This document shows positions 1 through 11,500 of a DNA stretch of 64,000 bases, one piece after another (within the stretch, counting starts at the first letter, position 1; each line of letters begins with the position of its first letter). The translations under genes were made by a program, and so were the position numbers. Under the pieces are notes generated by a model. The model saw only the letters and a program-made list of their open reading frames with translations. It did not search any database and had not been told where the DNA came from. Origin of the DNA: Ophiostoma sp. CBS 140.51. Its lineage: Eukaryota; Ascomycota; Sordariomycetes; Ophiostomatales; Ophiostomataceae. The stretch is from assembly GCA_029298735.1 (NCBI GenBank), contig JANSLP010000014.1, positions 212,114 through 276,113 of the forward strand, read 5' to 3'.

Positions 1-146
1 AGTCAACTATCCCTCACATCTGCGATCGACAACGGCGCACTCTCGAAGCTTGCCTCGGACCACAACCAAAGCTCCAAAGAGCTCCAAAGACTGGCCGGGG
101 CGGCCTAGAAACAGCTGGCGAAGACAGAAAACTAACCTATATCTAG

Positions 147-2129
147 ACATACTCGTGTGTTGGTGTTATGCAGAAGGGCAAGGTCGAGATTCTCGTCAAC
201 GACCAGGGTAACCGTATCACTCCCTCTTACGTCGCTTTCACCGATGATGAGCGGTTGGTTGGTGACGGTAAGTTATACCTCAACTCCAGAGCTTCTGTTT
301 TACGCATCTAGAACCATTTGCTAACTCCCTCATTCAGCCGCCAAGAACCAGGCCGCGAGCAACCCCGAGAACACCATCTTCGACATCAAGCGTCTGATCG
401 GTCGCAAGTACTCGGAGAAGGATGTCCAGAACGAGTATGTTTTCACCCACACCCAGCCCCCTCTATTTTCTACAGCCGGAGCACAACGCTAACAGATCGC
501 AGCATCAAGCACTTTCCCTACAAGGTCATCAACAAGGACGGCAAGCCGTTTGTGCGCGTCGACGTCAAGGGCACCGAGAAGACCTTCTCCCCCGAGGAGG
601 TCTCCTCCATGATCCTCGCCAAGATGAAGGAGGTGGCCGAGGGCTACCTGGGCAAGAAGGTCACCCACGCCGTTGTCACCGTTCCCGCCTACTTCAACGA
701 CAACCAGCGCCAGGCCACCAAGGATGCCGGTATCATTGCGGGCCTTAACGTCCTCCGCATTGTCAACGAGCCCACTGCCGCTGCCATCGCTTACGGCCTG
801 GACAAGACCGACGGCGAGCGCCAGATCATTGTCTACGATCTTGGTGGTGGTACCTTCGATGTCTCCCTGCTGTCCATTGACCAGGGTGTCTTCGAGGTCC
901 TGGCTACCGCTGGTGACACCCACCTGGGTGGTGAGGATTTCGACCAGCGCATCATCAACCACCTGGCCAAGCAGTTCAACAAGAAGCACACTGTCGACGT
1001 CACCTCCGACAAGAAGGCCATGGGTAAGCTCAAGCGCGAGGCCGAGAAGGCCAAGCGTACTCTGTCTTCGCAGATGTCTACCCGCATTGAGATCGAGTCG
1101 TTCTTCGACGGCAAGGATCTGTCCGACACCCTGACCCGCGCCAAGTTTGAGGAGCTCAACGTCGACCTGTTCAAGAAGACCCTGAAGCCCGTTGAGCAGG
1201 TGCTCAAGGACGCCAAGGTCAGCAAGAGCGAGATTGACGACATTGTCCTCGTCGGTGGCTCTACTCGTATCCCCAAGGTTATCTCGCTCCTCGAGGAGTA
1301 CTTCGGTGGCAAGAAGGCCAGCAAGGGCATCAACCCCGACGAGGCCGTCGCTTTTGGCGCTGCTGTCCAGGCTGGTGTTCTGTCTGGTGAGGAGGGTACC
1401 GATGAAATTGTCCTGATGGACGTCAACCCGCTTACCCTGGGTATTGAGACCACCGGTGGTGTCATGACCAAGCTGATCCCCCGCAACACCCCCATCCCGA
1501 CCCGCAAGTCGCAGATTTTCTCTACTGCCGCCGACAACCAGCCCGTCGTCCTTATCCAGGTCTTTGAGGGCGAGCGTTCCATGACCAAGGACAACAACAT
1601 TCTGGGCAAGTTCGAGCTGACCGGCATCCCGCCCGCACCCCGCGGTGTTCCCCAGATTGAGGTCTCGTTTGAGCTTGACGCCAACGGTATCCTGAAGGTC
1701 TCTGCCCACGACAAGGGCACTGGCAAGAGCGAGAGCATCACCATCACCAACGACAAGGGCCGCCTGACTCAGGAGGAGATTGACCGCATGGTTGCTGAGG
1801 CTGAGAAGTACGCCGAGGAGGACAAGGCCACTCGCGAGCGCATCGAGGCCCGCAACGGTCTTGAGAACTACGCTTTCTCTCTGAAGAACCAGGTCAACGA
1901 CGAGGACGGCCTGGGCGGCAAGATCTCTGAGGAGGACAAGGAGACCATCATTGATGCCGTCAAGGAGGCTCAGGAGTGGCTCGACGAGAACGCCGCTACA
2001 GCTGAGCTTGAGGACTTTGAGGAGCAGAAGGAGAAGCTGTCCAACGTCGCCTACCCCATCACGAGCAAGATGTACAGCAACGCTGGCGGCGACGCCGACG
2101 AGGAGCCCCTCGACCACGACGAGCTGTAA
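147..2129 (+). CDS. KAR2: ER-lumenal Hsp70 chaperone BiP/Kar2 (5' partial)
   Basis: Hsp70 of the endoplasmic reticulum that folds and translocates secretory proteins and acts in the unfolded protein response. Coding exons seen: 147-267, 338-434 and 503-2129, giving 614 residues in one frame. The first visible residues are TYSCVGVMQKGKVEI, the end of the first phosphate-binding loop region of Hsp70. The signal peptide and roughly the first 45-50 residues therefore lie upstream of the window, and bases 1-146 are the tail of an intron (branch ACTAAC at 131-136, acceptor CTAG at 143-146). Hsp70 hallmarks are present: NEPTAAAIAYGLD, YDLGGGTFDVSLL and IVLVGGSTRIPK, followed by the substrate-binding domain. 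The C-terminus is HDEL, the ER retrieval signal, which separates BiP from cytosolic and mitochondrial Hsp70s. Introns are 70 and 68 nt with GTAAGT and GTATGT donors. The promoter is not in the window. Confidence 0.97.
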
Positions 2130-4616
2130 ACGACTCGACCTCGAAAAAAACACACAATACGAGCGAGCGAGCGACGCAAGCGGTGGTCTGATATATCAGA
2201 AAAGACGAAAAAGTGAAAAACTTTACAAAAAAAATTGAAGAAATTTGAGAAAAACGAGGCGGCGGTAGTCTGTTACCAGCCGGTCCCTTCATTGCGTTTA
2301 CCCTCCCGTGTTTATTATCCATTCAGATTTTGATTTCCCCGGTGTTTGAAGGCGAAGGATTATTTTCTCTCTTATTACAATGCTTTTTATATTTTCAAAA
2401 GGAGGAGAGTGGGCATACTCACCCTACCCATATGTCGGACATTGATTAGACCGCGATGCTTTTGCGTGTACTACTAAAACAGATCTGATAATTAAAAAAA
2501 GAATTAAAACAAAGACAATGCTGTACATGTAGACTTGGCAGTGAGAGCAATGGGATGAAAAGGCGAGAGAGGCGACCGCAGTATCTCAAATCTGGGGAAT
2601 CTGGCGAGCATGGCGAGCAAGGGTCCCAAAGGTTGAGGTCATCGTGATGGTCAATTTCAGTTTTGCCTGTGAAAGCACGTCCTGGTTACAGGGGTCCAAA
2701 GGGGCTCTGCGGGAAAATGACGTCGACCAGCCAGGTGCAAATACGGGCGGTCTGGCCACAAGGCTAGCAGTTTTCTTTCCAGTGGACACGGAAGCGCCGA
2801 GGAGGGAAAGCGCGAAGGGTGCATAACTTTCAACTGCCGCAAAAATATTCTCTTCGTTCTTTTCGTTCTGTAACGTTTGGAATTCGCCCCTCGTCTTGTG
2901 TCTCAATCACCTTACATTATCTTCTCTTTCTTTGGCTGACGACTACGGGGCCAAGGGAGTCCTGACTGGCGAGCTGTCTGCTTACTTTTGCTCCCGGGCA
3001 AGTCTCTGCGCGGGCGGATCAGCTATTTGCCTTCGCCGCCGAGAAAGGCCGCGCAACATGCTTGCGCAGGTGTCGTTATTACAGTCTTCACCGTATATTT
3101 CTTTGTGTCTTCATGAGACTGTGAACGACAAAGATAAAAAAGAAAAGGATGCAGGCTTTCTGCGTGGTTGTGTTGATTGATCGGACTGCGGTTTTCCTCG
3201 CCCTTCCTTAATTTCCTGTGTCCTAAATTTAAGCATATGTCAAAACCGGCCTTCTTCGAAATGTTCCAAATGTTCTTTTCCGCTTCGAGAAGGTTTAATT
3301 CCAGACGCTGTCTTGGACCACATGCTGCGTGTTGGCTGTGTATTTTATTATGGAATCATTTGTAGAGGAATATCCCTATATCCAAATGTCACGTTTTTCA
3401 GGCGTTGCGTAGGCTTGGAGGCCAACTTATTTGGCAGCCTAATTAACAGTTTTAGTTGGCCAGCGGCTGCCATAGCCTGGCCTCGCCTATCCGTAGCTGT
3501 CCGCACCTGCCAAAACTGCCTGTAATTAACACGACTGCGCCCCTCTCGCGCATCTTTCTCGGCGCAAAACCCCTCCCACCTTAACCCCCTCTTTCCCTCT
3601 TTTCTTTTGGAATGACAGTTGTTCTGTAATAATGGCCGGCCGCCGAACCTGGCCAAGCCTACCTAGCCATTCGCTCTTGCCCAAGCGGGCATAGGAATAC
3701 GCATCATCAGAGCGAATTGCCTCCGGGCCGGTTTCTCGCGCCCGTGAAAAAGTAAAAAGGGCAGGAAGCAAAAATAGCAAAATACCGAAAACTTGCTTTG
3801 CCCATGTGCTCTCTGTGTGCTCTTTCCATTTTTATGTGTCCTGGCATCCGCTCACCGTCGTCGTTCTTGCTGTCCGTCACAATTGTTCTTTCCTTCTCGA
3901 AACACGTCAACCGTCGCACTTGCCATTGTTAGTAGACGACCACCGTACCCCGACCTGTCGAACACAACTGCCCCCAACTAAGCACTGTCTAGAACCCGCT
4001 ACTTACGCCCATTTCGTTCAAGACTTGTTACTACCAAGAAAAGCTCCACACAGAGCACCGACCTCGCCATTTTCACGTTCCAATACTCTCCTCTCGCTCT
4101 CTCGCCCTCTCACCCTATTTCTCTCGTTTTCTCATCTTTCTCGCCCAATTCCCTCTTGTATCGCAACAACGACCGCGCGGCACATTATTTCACTCGCTAC
4201 GGCTCCTCGGTTCTATCTTAACTGTATTCGCTATCCGTCCTGATTTCCTGCACTCCTCTCTCGCCTCTCCCCTTTCCTTCTTCAACCAGTGCGCATCCGA
4301 CGAACATCGTTTATCTCTCTCTCCGCCCATTTTCGCAAATTAGGTGGGCAGCCTGACCGACCGTCCGACCAGCACCACGACTTATCGATCGTCATTTTGG
4401 TCCCCTTTTGCGCTGCCAATCTGCGCCCTTCCCCTCGATCTTCTGTGTGAAGCCGACGAGCTCTGTGCTTTTTTACGAACCGTCGCTGTTTCTTCTTGCA
4501 GCCAAGGTCGCCGTTGTCGCATTACGACGACGCTCGAACTCCTTTCTTTCCTTCAACCGATACACCCCTTTCTTTAGTTACACAACCCGGTCCGTCGGAC
4601 CACCCAGTCGCCCACC
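2130..4616. other. Intergenic: BiP 3' flank and epsin promoter/leader
   Basis: No recognisable gene. The first 350 bases after the BiP stop are A/T-rich and fit a 3' UTR and polyadenylation region. The last 600 bases (about 4030-4610) are strongly CT-rich on the + strand, as in the leaders of other genes here, and probably hold the epsin promoter and 5' UTR. Open frames inside it have no protein-like composition. Confidence 0.6.
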
Positions 4617-6446
4617 ATGTCAAAGGTTATGAGAAGCGTCAAGAACGTCACCAAGGGCTACTCCAGTTCCCAGGTGAAGGTTCGCGAAGGTTGGTCGACT
4701 CTTCCTTTTGCTCGGTCTTGGCACTTTTCGTGCGATCCATGGCAGTACAGGCAATATGCTAACCAATCCTCTCGTGTCCAGCGACCAGCAACGACCCATG
4801 GGGCCCGACGGGCACTCAGATGAGCGAGATCGCACAGCTCACCTTCAACTCGTCAACCGACTTCAACGACATAATGGACATTATCGACAAGCGGCTAAAC
4901 GACAAGGGCAAGAACTGGCGGCACGTTCTCAAGGCCCTCAAGGTTCTTGACTACTGTCTCCACGAGGGCTCCGAGCTGGTTGTCTCGTGGTCTAAGCACA
5001 ACCTCTACATTATCCGGACGCTCCGCGAGTTCATCTACATCGACGAGGAGGGTCGCGATGTCGGCAACAATGGTAAGAGATGGACATAATCCAGACATTT
5101 TGTCCCGCCTTCGGTTCGAGTACTAACAAGCACTTCCAGTCCGTGTTGCTGCGAAGGAGTTGACTTCCCTGATCCAAGACGACGAGCGCCTGCGCACCGA
5201 GCGCAGCGACCGGAAGACTTGGAAGTCCCGGGTGACTGGTCTCGACGAGTACGGCCCGGGCGGCCATGGCAGCGATCTCCCGCCACCGCCCCGGCGCAAT
5301 CGGGAACGGCGCGGCGGCGGTAACGACGAGGACGACACCGAGTACCGGCTGGCGATCGAGGCGAGCAAGGCGCAGGAGGAGGAGGACCGCCGGAGGCGCG
5401 AGGGCCGTGGCGGAAATGCCGATGACGATGACGACGACCTGGCCAAGGCGATCAAGCTGAGCAAAGAGGAGGAGGAGCGCCGCCGCCAGCAACTCGAGGG
5501 GAGCAGCAACAACAATAACAACAGCAACAACAACATTGACCTGCTGTTTGACGTTGAGCAGCCTGCGCAGCCCGCCGCCGCCCAGTTCACCGGCTTCAAC
5601 CAGGGCTACCAACAGGGCAGCGCTGTCGACTTCTTTGCCAACCCTATCGACCAGAGCCAGATGCAGATGCAGCCCACTGGTTACAACCCGTACGGCAACT
5701 TTGGTGCCCAGCAGACTGGTTTCCAAAACGGCTTCGGCACCAACGGCTTCGCCGCCCAGCAGACCGGCTTCGACCCATACAACCAAGGCTACCAGCTCCA
5801 GCAGCAGCAGCAGCAGACGTCCTTCTCCAACAACCCCTATGGCACACAGATTCAGCAGCCGCAGCAGCAAGACTCTTCGTCGCTGCAGCCCGGCAGCAAC
5901 AACCCATGGTCCTCGGCCAACAGCGGCAGCGCCCAGCCGCTGCAGCCCCTGCCTACCGGCTCCAACAACCCCTTCGCTGCCGCCGGCGCGAGCAGCGCAA
6001 GACCGCAGCAGCAGCAATACAAGCCGTCCTTCAACACGCTCTCGAGCCTGCCCGAGCAGAAGACCCTCGCGTCGTTCGGCCAGCCGCAAGCACAGCCTTT
6101 CCAGGCACAACAGCCTCAGCAGCCCCAGCAGCCCCAGAAGGAGGTCAGCGAGCATGAGGCCCGCCTCAACGCACTGCTGGCAGGCGGCGAGGGCATGGAC
6201 ACGTTCGGCAACACGGGCCAGCTCCGTATCCCTGCTCAACACACCGCGCCCGGCACCTTTGTCAACTCTGCTGGTGCCAACCTGAACCGCCTTACCGGCG
6301 ATGCCACCGGCACCAACAACCCCTTTATGCGCCAGCAATTCACCGGCATGCCCGCCCCATCCTACGGCAACAATCCGTCGGCCAACCCGTTTGGTGTGCA
6401 GACGCAGCAACGGCAGGCTGGCAACCAGGACCTTATCCAGTTCTAG
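4617..6446 (+). CDS. ENT1: Epsin, ENTH-domain endocytic clathrin adaptor
   Basis: Epsins bind PtdIns(4,5)P2, ubiquitinated cargo and clathrin at the plasma membrane during endocytosis. Exons 4617-4689, 4782-5072 and 5140-6446 give 556 residues. An ENTH domain fills about residues 1-150. Two ubiquitin-interacting motifs follow (about 185-205, EYRLAIEASK; about 217-236, LAKAIKLSK). A clathrin/AP-2-like box, DLLFDVE, lies near 255-261. The tail is rich in Q/N/P with four QxTG[F/Y] repeats between about 270 and 330, three NPF motifs at N398, N515 and N537 (binding sites for EH-domain partners such as Ede1/Pan1), and a C-terminal DLIQF resembling the terminal clathrin box of yeast epsins. The start was chosen for its CCACCATG context and because the ENTH N-terminal helix begins there. 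Introns are 92 and 67 nt with GCTAAC and TACTAAC branch sites. The symbol is by analogy with yeast ENT1/ENT2. Confidence 0.95.
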
Positions 6447-8556
6447 TAGGAGTGACTGGCTAGCCTGTTGGCCCTTCCACCTTCCACCCCTTGTGCTTCT
6501 CTGCCTCCTCTTTTTTTACATCTACGCCGATTCCGGCCTCCCTTCCGACCTCGACCTCGTTCGACCGACTCCTCCCATTAAGCGGCTCTCTGATTTCAAC
6601 TCCTCTTTGTTTCCTCTTTCCTCTTCCCTTCTTATTCTTCTCTGTTCCCCTGTCACAGCACTCTTGGCTTTCTGCTTTCGAATTTCGATTCTTTTGGGGC
6701 TGTCGGGTCTGCCGGAGTACGGATTTGTCCGGTCGAGATGGAGGGAAGATAAAATACCAGCTCTCTTGTTCTTTGCTTTCTCATCCTCTCCCTCTCTCTT
6801 TTGCTGTCCATGTCTCGTCCTTTCACAATGCGGCCTCTTTTCTGTTCACATTTTTCTGTTCTGCGTCCCCGTTTCTGTTGGTGTGTGCGTACCTTGGGTA
6901 TGAGCATTTTTTATTTTATCAGAGTACATTATGTCACATTTTATATAACAAATCGGTTGTGAAACTGATTGTTCATCCTGCCCGGTCGTTTTTATATCTG
7001 CCTACCGATTTGTGTGAATGCTTTCTCTTATTGCACCTATTGTGCCCGCTGGACTGCCCTTGTATTTGTCAATCTTGTAGAAAAAGCCTCCTTGTTTTAA
7101 CCTCGTGACTACACTTGGAGCTCGTCCTCGACCTTTTCCTCCCATTTTCTCCCTTTCTGCAGCATGCTTTGTCATAAATGGAGTCATCACCAAATGCGCC
7201 AAGCGACAAAGAGCTTCAACAGAGCTCGATTCTTGCTTGCTAGTGGGCAAGAGCTGTTCGCGGGTTCCACTTTTGTGCTTTTGCGACAGCGTGTTGGCTA
7301 CCTTTTTCTAGGCAGGTGCAGGCAAGCAGCTTCAAAAGCATTGCAGGCCTCTCATTGGCCTATTGTCAAGCTGCAGCGAATCAGCGTGCAGAATTGGGCA
7401 CCAACTGCTGCCTGAGGCCACTTGAGAGAAAGGAGGAAACCACCATTCTTGACATGGCTCCACCCAAGCCACGCGCCCAAGGCCAGTAGGGTCCTGTTTT
7501 CTCTGTTACTCTTGTCTTTTTGCGCGAAAATGCTGTGCCTGCCACGTATTTTGCCGTATTTTCGCCCTTGCCTCAGTTTCCTCAATGCTGTCGGAGGCTC
7601 CTGCCACCCAATCATTGTTTCCAATAGCGCCTCCAACCACACACACATACCACACCACTGTAGCTTTGGTTTGCACCTTCCTGTCCCTAAAATCTGCACT
7701 CCAGTCGCTGTGTTCTCGTTCCCACTCCCAGCACCAAGGAAGAAGAAAATAGGAGCACTTCCGCCAGGGAAGCTATTTACCCTCACTCTTTTCCCCCTTC
7801 CTTCCCTTTCCTACGCAAAGGAATTCTAGAGCTTCCTCCTTCCCTTTTCCTCACCCTCTTCTCTCCTTTCTCACCATTTCCTTTCCTTTTATTTTTCTTT
7901 CTTCATATCTCCTTATATAGCGCTGCTGTCTGCGCGCCTTTTATTTCCTTGATTCTCTATCGTTCGCTCATTTGTGTCTTTTTTTACCTTGTCTCTAGCA
8001 GCCCGAAAAAAACGAGACGATCCGCGTCCCAAAAATCCGCTGCCCAGTTTTCCTGCCCTCTTTTTTTCTCAGCTCTTTACTCGACAACAACAAATATCGA
8101 CGGCAACCTTTCGTCGACACACCCAATACGCCGCATCGACGAGCATATCCATTCTCTCAACGGGTACCGACATGCTCGCAGCTTTCGATACCACCTCCTA
8201 AGCTCCGACACACCCTCTCCTTCTCCCCCCTGGCCCGGCCTCGCGACGAATCCTTGCGACGCGACCCCGAGGAGCTTTTTAAGACGACAGAGTCTTGTCG
8301 ACAGAGGGAGCCTCAAGAAACGAACATATCTTTCGACCTGTCTTCGGATTGAAACACGCGTGACCTACGGCGGCGACTTTGACGCGTCTCCTTTTTGGCA
8401 TCGACCCGAGTATCACTCGATCTGGTGATCAAGCAAACGACGCGCTTGTTCACTTCACAAGACCTACACACCCACCCTTTTAACCTTATCTACCTCGTCC
8501 TTGACATCGCAAGGCATCTCTCCTAGACCAAGGCGAACACTCTACAACACGCAACA
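6447..8556. other. Intergenic: epsin 3' flank and NUP145 promoter/leader
   Basis: No gene recognised. T/C-rich blocks dominate at 6480-6900 and again at 7780-8520. The second block is the probable promoter and leader of NUP145. The 159-codon open frame at 7949-8428 lies in this CT-rich leader and has no protein-like character. If the transcript starts upstream of about 8170 it would carry upstream ATGs. Confidence 0.55.
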
Positions 8557-11500
8557 ATGGCGTTCGGGGGCGGTTTCGGCGGCTTCGGCCAGCAGAACCA
8601 GACCCAGCAAACCGGCGGCTTTGGCGGTTTCGGCACCAACAACACTACGACCGGAGGTATGTACCAGACTCGACTTTTGTCTTTATTTTATCTGCTGCTT
8701 TTGTGTCTTCTTTCTTTCAATATGTTCCTGCTTGTCCTGTAATCGCGTCTTTTCTGCTTTCTTGCCCCGCGAAAAGGCTGCACCCTGCCCAGTCAACTCG
8801 GGCGTGTCTTCACTCTCGTCTCCGATCTTCTCTTCGACTCGGCCACACCTCGTCATTCACCATGGCGCCTGGCTGGGTCGAGTTGTGAATAAGTAGGAGG
8901 TGAGGCTGGGAGAATTGCGCACGAGGGGCATCTTCTTGACGCGTCTTGTGCAAGCCTTTCTGCTTTGCTTCTACTTTGTCTGCAACCTCGCCGTATTCAC
9001 CTACCACCAACCTACTACTACCCCAAAGCACCTGCCCACAGCTTCCCCCCAGACACCGCAGGACTAACGAGATTTTTTCTTCTCTTTTTACGTGCTCGTC
9101 GAAGCAGGGTTTGGAACAAATACAAACACTTTTGGCGGTACTATTCAGAACGCTGGTACCGGTCTGTTTGGCAATACCGGAGCTACTGGCGGCTTTGGAT
9201 CCTCGACTGGTATGGCATCTGGCGCCTTTCCAACGCGTTAACCCTTTTTTCTTTGTTTTCTGTTTGCTTTGCCATTGTCCTGTCCTCTCACTCCCACCTC
9301 GCTTCTTTTTCACTGGCTCGTCCTCACTCTTTTCTCCGTCTTTTTTTTGTTCTCTCTTTCAATGTTTCTATTATACCCTCCCCCTTTCACGGAACTAACC
9401 AAATCTCAATTCTAGGTGGCTTTGGCAGCACTGGCACTGGCGCTTTTGGCGCCGCAAAGCCTGCATTTGGTGCGACGACCTCGGCCGGCGGCGGTCTCTT
9501 CGGATCTACTACGGCTACTGCCGGCAGCACAGGCTTCGGTGGCGGCGGCGGATTCGGCTCTACCGCAACGACCTCATCACCATTCGGTGGCGGCGGCGGC
9601 ACTTCGCTGTTCGGCGCTACTGCAAACAAACCCGCTTTCGGCGCTTCGACTGGCACAGGTGGACTTTTTGGCTCGACCCCCGCAGGAACCTCGACGACGA
9701 CCGGGTTTGGCGGTGCCACGACGACCGGGTTCGGCGCGACGGCCAACCCAGGTATCGGCACCAATGTTGGCGACCCTCCTGGCACCAACTCCGTCGCCTT
9801 CCAGCCCTATATTGAGAAGGAGGCGACGACCAACCAACAGAACAGCTTCCAGAACATCCTTTTCATGGATGCCTACAAGAAGTGGTCGCCCGAGGAGCTG
9901 CGTCTGACCGATTACAACCAGGGCCGCCGTTACGGCAATGCGACTGGCACCGGTGCCTTTGGTGTTGGCTCTGGCTTTGGCGGGTTCGGTGCTACTAGCA
10001 CTCCTGCCGCGACTGGCACCACTGGCGGTCTCTTCGGTGGTGGCGGTACGACCACAGGTGGCTTCGGCGCTACCAGCACCCCAGCGACTGGTGGCTTCGG
10101 TGCCACTTCGACCGGCGGTGGCCTTTTCGGTGCGAAGCCCGCAACAACAGGCGGCCTCTTTGGCAGCACACCGGCAGCCACTGGCACAACGACCGGTGGT
10201 GGTCTCTTTGGCGGCGGCGGCACCACGGGCGGTTTTGGTGCCTCAACTACTGGTGGTGGCTTCGGCTCTACCCCCTCCACCGGCACCACTGGCGGTCTCT
10301 TCGGTAGCACCGCGACTCAGAGCAAGCCTGCTACCGGCTTCGGTTTCGGTGGCGCCACGCAAGGCACAACCGGCTTTGGCGCCTCTGGAGGCACAAGCAC
10401 ATTCGGCACGCCCCAGGCCGGCGCCACTACTGGCGGTGGTCTGTTTGGCAGCACTCCTGCCGCCACTGGCACAACAACCGGTGGCGGCCTCTTTGGCGGT
10501 GGAGCTCAGACTGGTGCTGCAACTACTGGCTTTGGTACCCCGGCAGCCACTGGATTCGGCGCTCAGCAGCAGACTGGCGGAGGTCTCTTTGGTCAGGCCA
10601 AGCCTGCTACCGGCGGCCTGTTCGGCTCGACCCCCACTGCTACCACTGGCACCGGCACGACCGGCGGTGGCCTGTTCGGCTCTTCCACCGCCACTACACC
10701 ATTCGGCGGCACAGCTGGTACACAGCAGACTGGCGGTCTTTTTGGTGCCAAGCCAGCAGCGACTACCACAGGCGGTGGCCTCTTCGGCGGTGGTGGTCTG
10801 GGCCAACCTGCAACTGGTACTCAGACTGGTGGCGGCCTCTTTGGTGGCATGGGCCAGACTGGTCAGACACAGCAGCAGCCCCAGCAGTCCGGCGGACTGT
10901 TTGGAAGCTCTCTGGGTCAGTCCCAGCCGAAGCCGTCTCTGTTCGGCACATCTGCTCCCGCCACTGGCGGTGGCCTTTTTGGTGGCCAGCAGAGCACACA
11001 GCCGCAACAGGGCGGTATGTTTGGTCAGAGCACCGCTGCTGCCCAGCCTCAGGCAGGCGGCCTGGGTGGTTCCCTCTTTGGTAACTCACAGCAAGGCAGC
11101 CTCGGCCTGGGTGCCTCTCAGGGCCTGACCACCAGCATCAACGACACCGGTGCTTACGGCGCGCCCTCTCTGTTCCAGAGCCTGGCCGCTCAGGAGGTTC
11201 AGAACCCTGGCCCTCTTGCCACACCCTTGTCCGTGAACAAGACGAAGACTTCTAGGAGAAGCTCGATCCTGCCGCTCTACAAGATGAACCCCGGCTCGGC
11301 ATCCAAGTTTGCCACCCCTCAGAAGCGTGGCTACGGCTTTTCGTACAGCACTTTTGGCACTCCTAGCAGCGTGTCCAGCACTGCTAGCACGCCCGGCACT
11401 ATGAGCCAGAGCCTGTTGGTTGGCAGCATCGGTCGCGGCGGCCTGACGAAGAGCATTTCGTCGAGCAACCTGCGCCGGACCTACAACCCCGAAGACAGCA

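Noticed and set aside
489..2153. 554-codon open frame antisense to BiP
   Set aside because: Long antisense frames are a known artefact of strong codon bias in Hsp70 genes and were once misread as an NAD-specific glutamate dehydrogenase. The sense strand is unmistakable BiP.
5031..6410. 459-codon open frame antisense to epsin
   Set aside because: Leu/Val/Ala-rich mirror of the Gln/Asn-rich epsin tail, crossing two epsin introns; no protein character.
9938..11128. 396-codon frame overlapping the NUP145 FG repeats
   Set aside because: An Ala/Leu/Pro/Ser shadow of GGN-type repeat codons in another frame.
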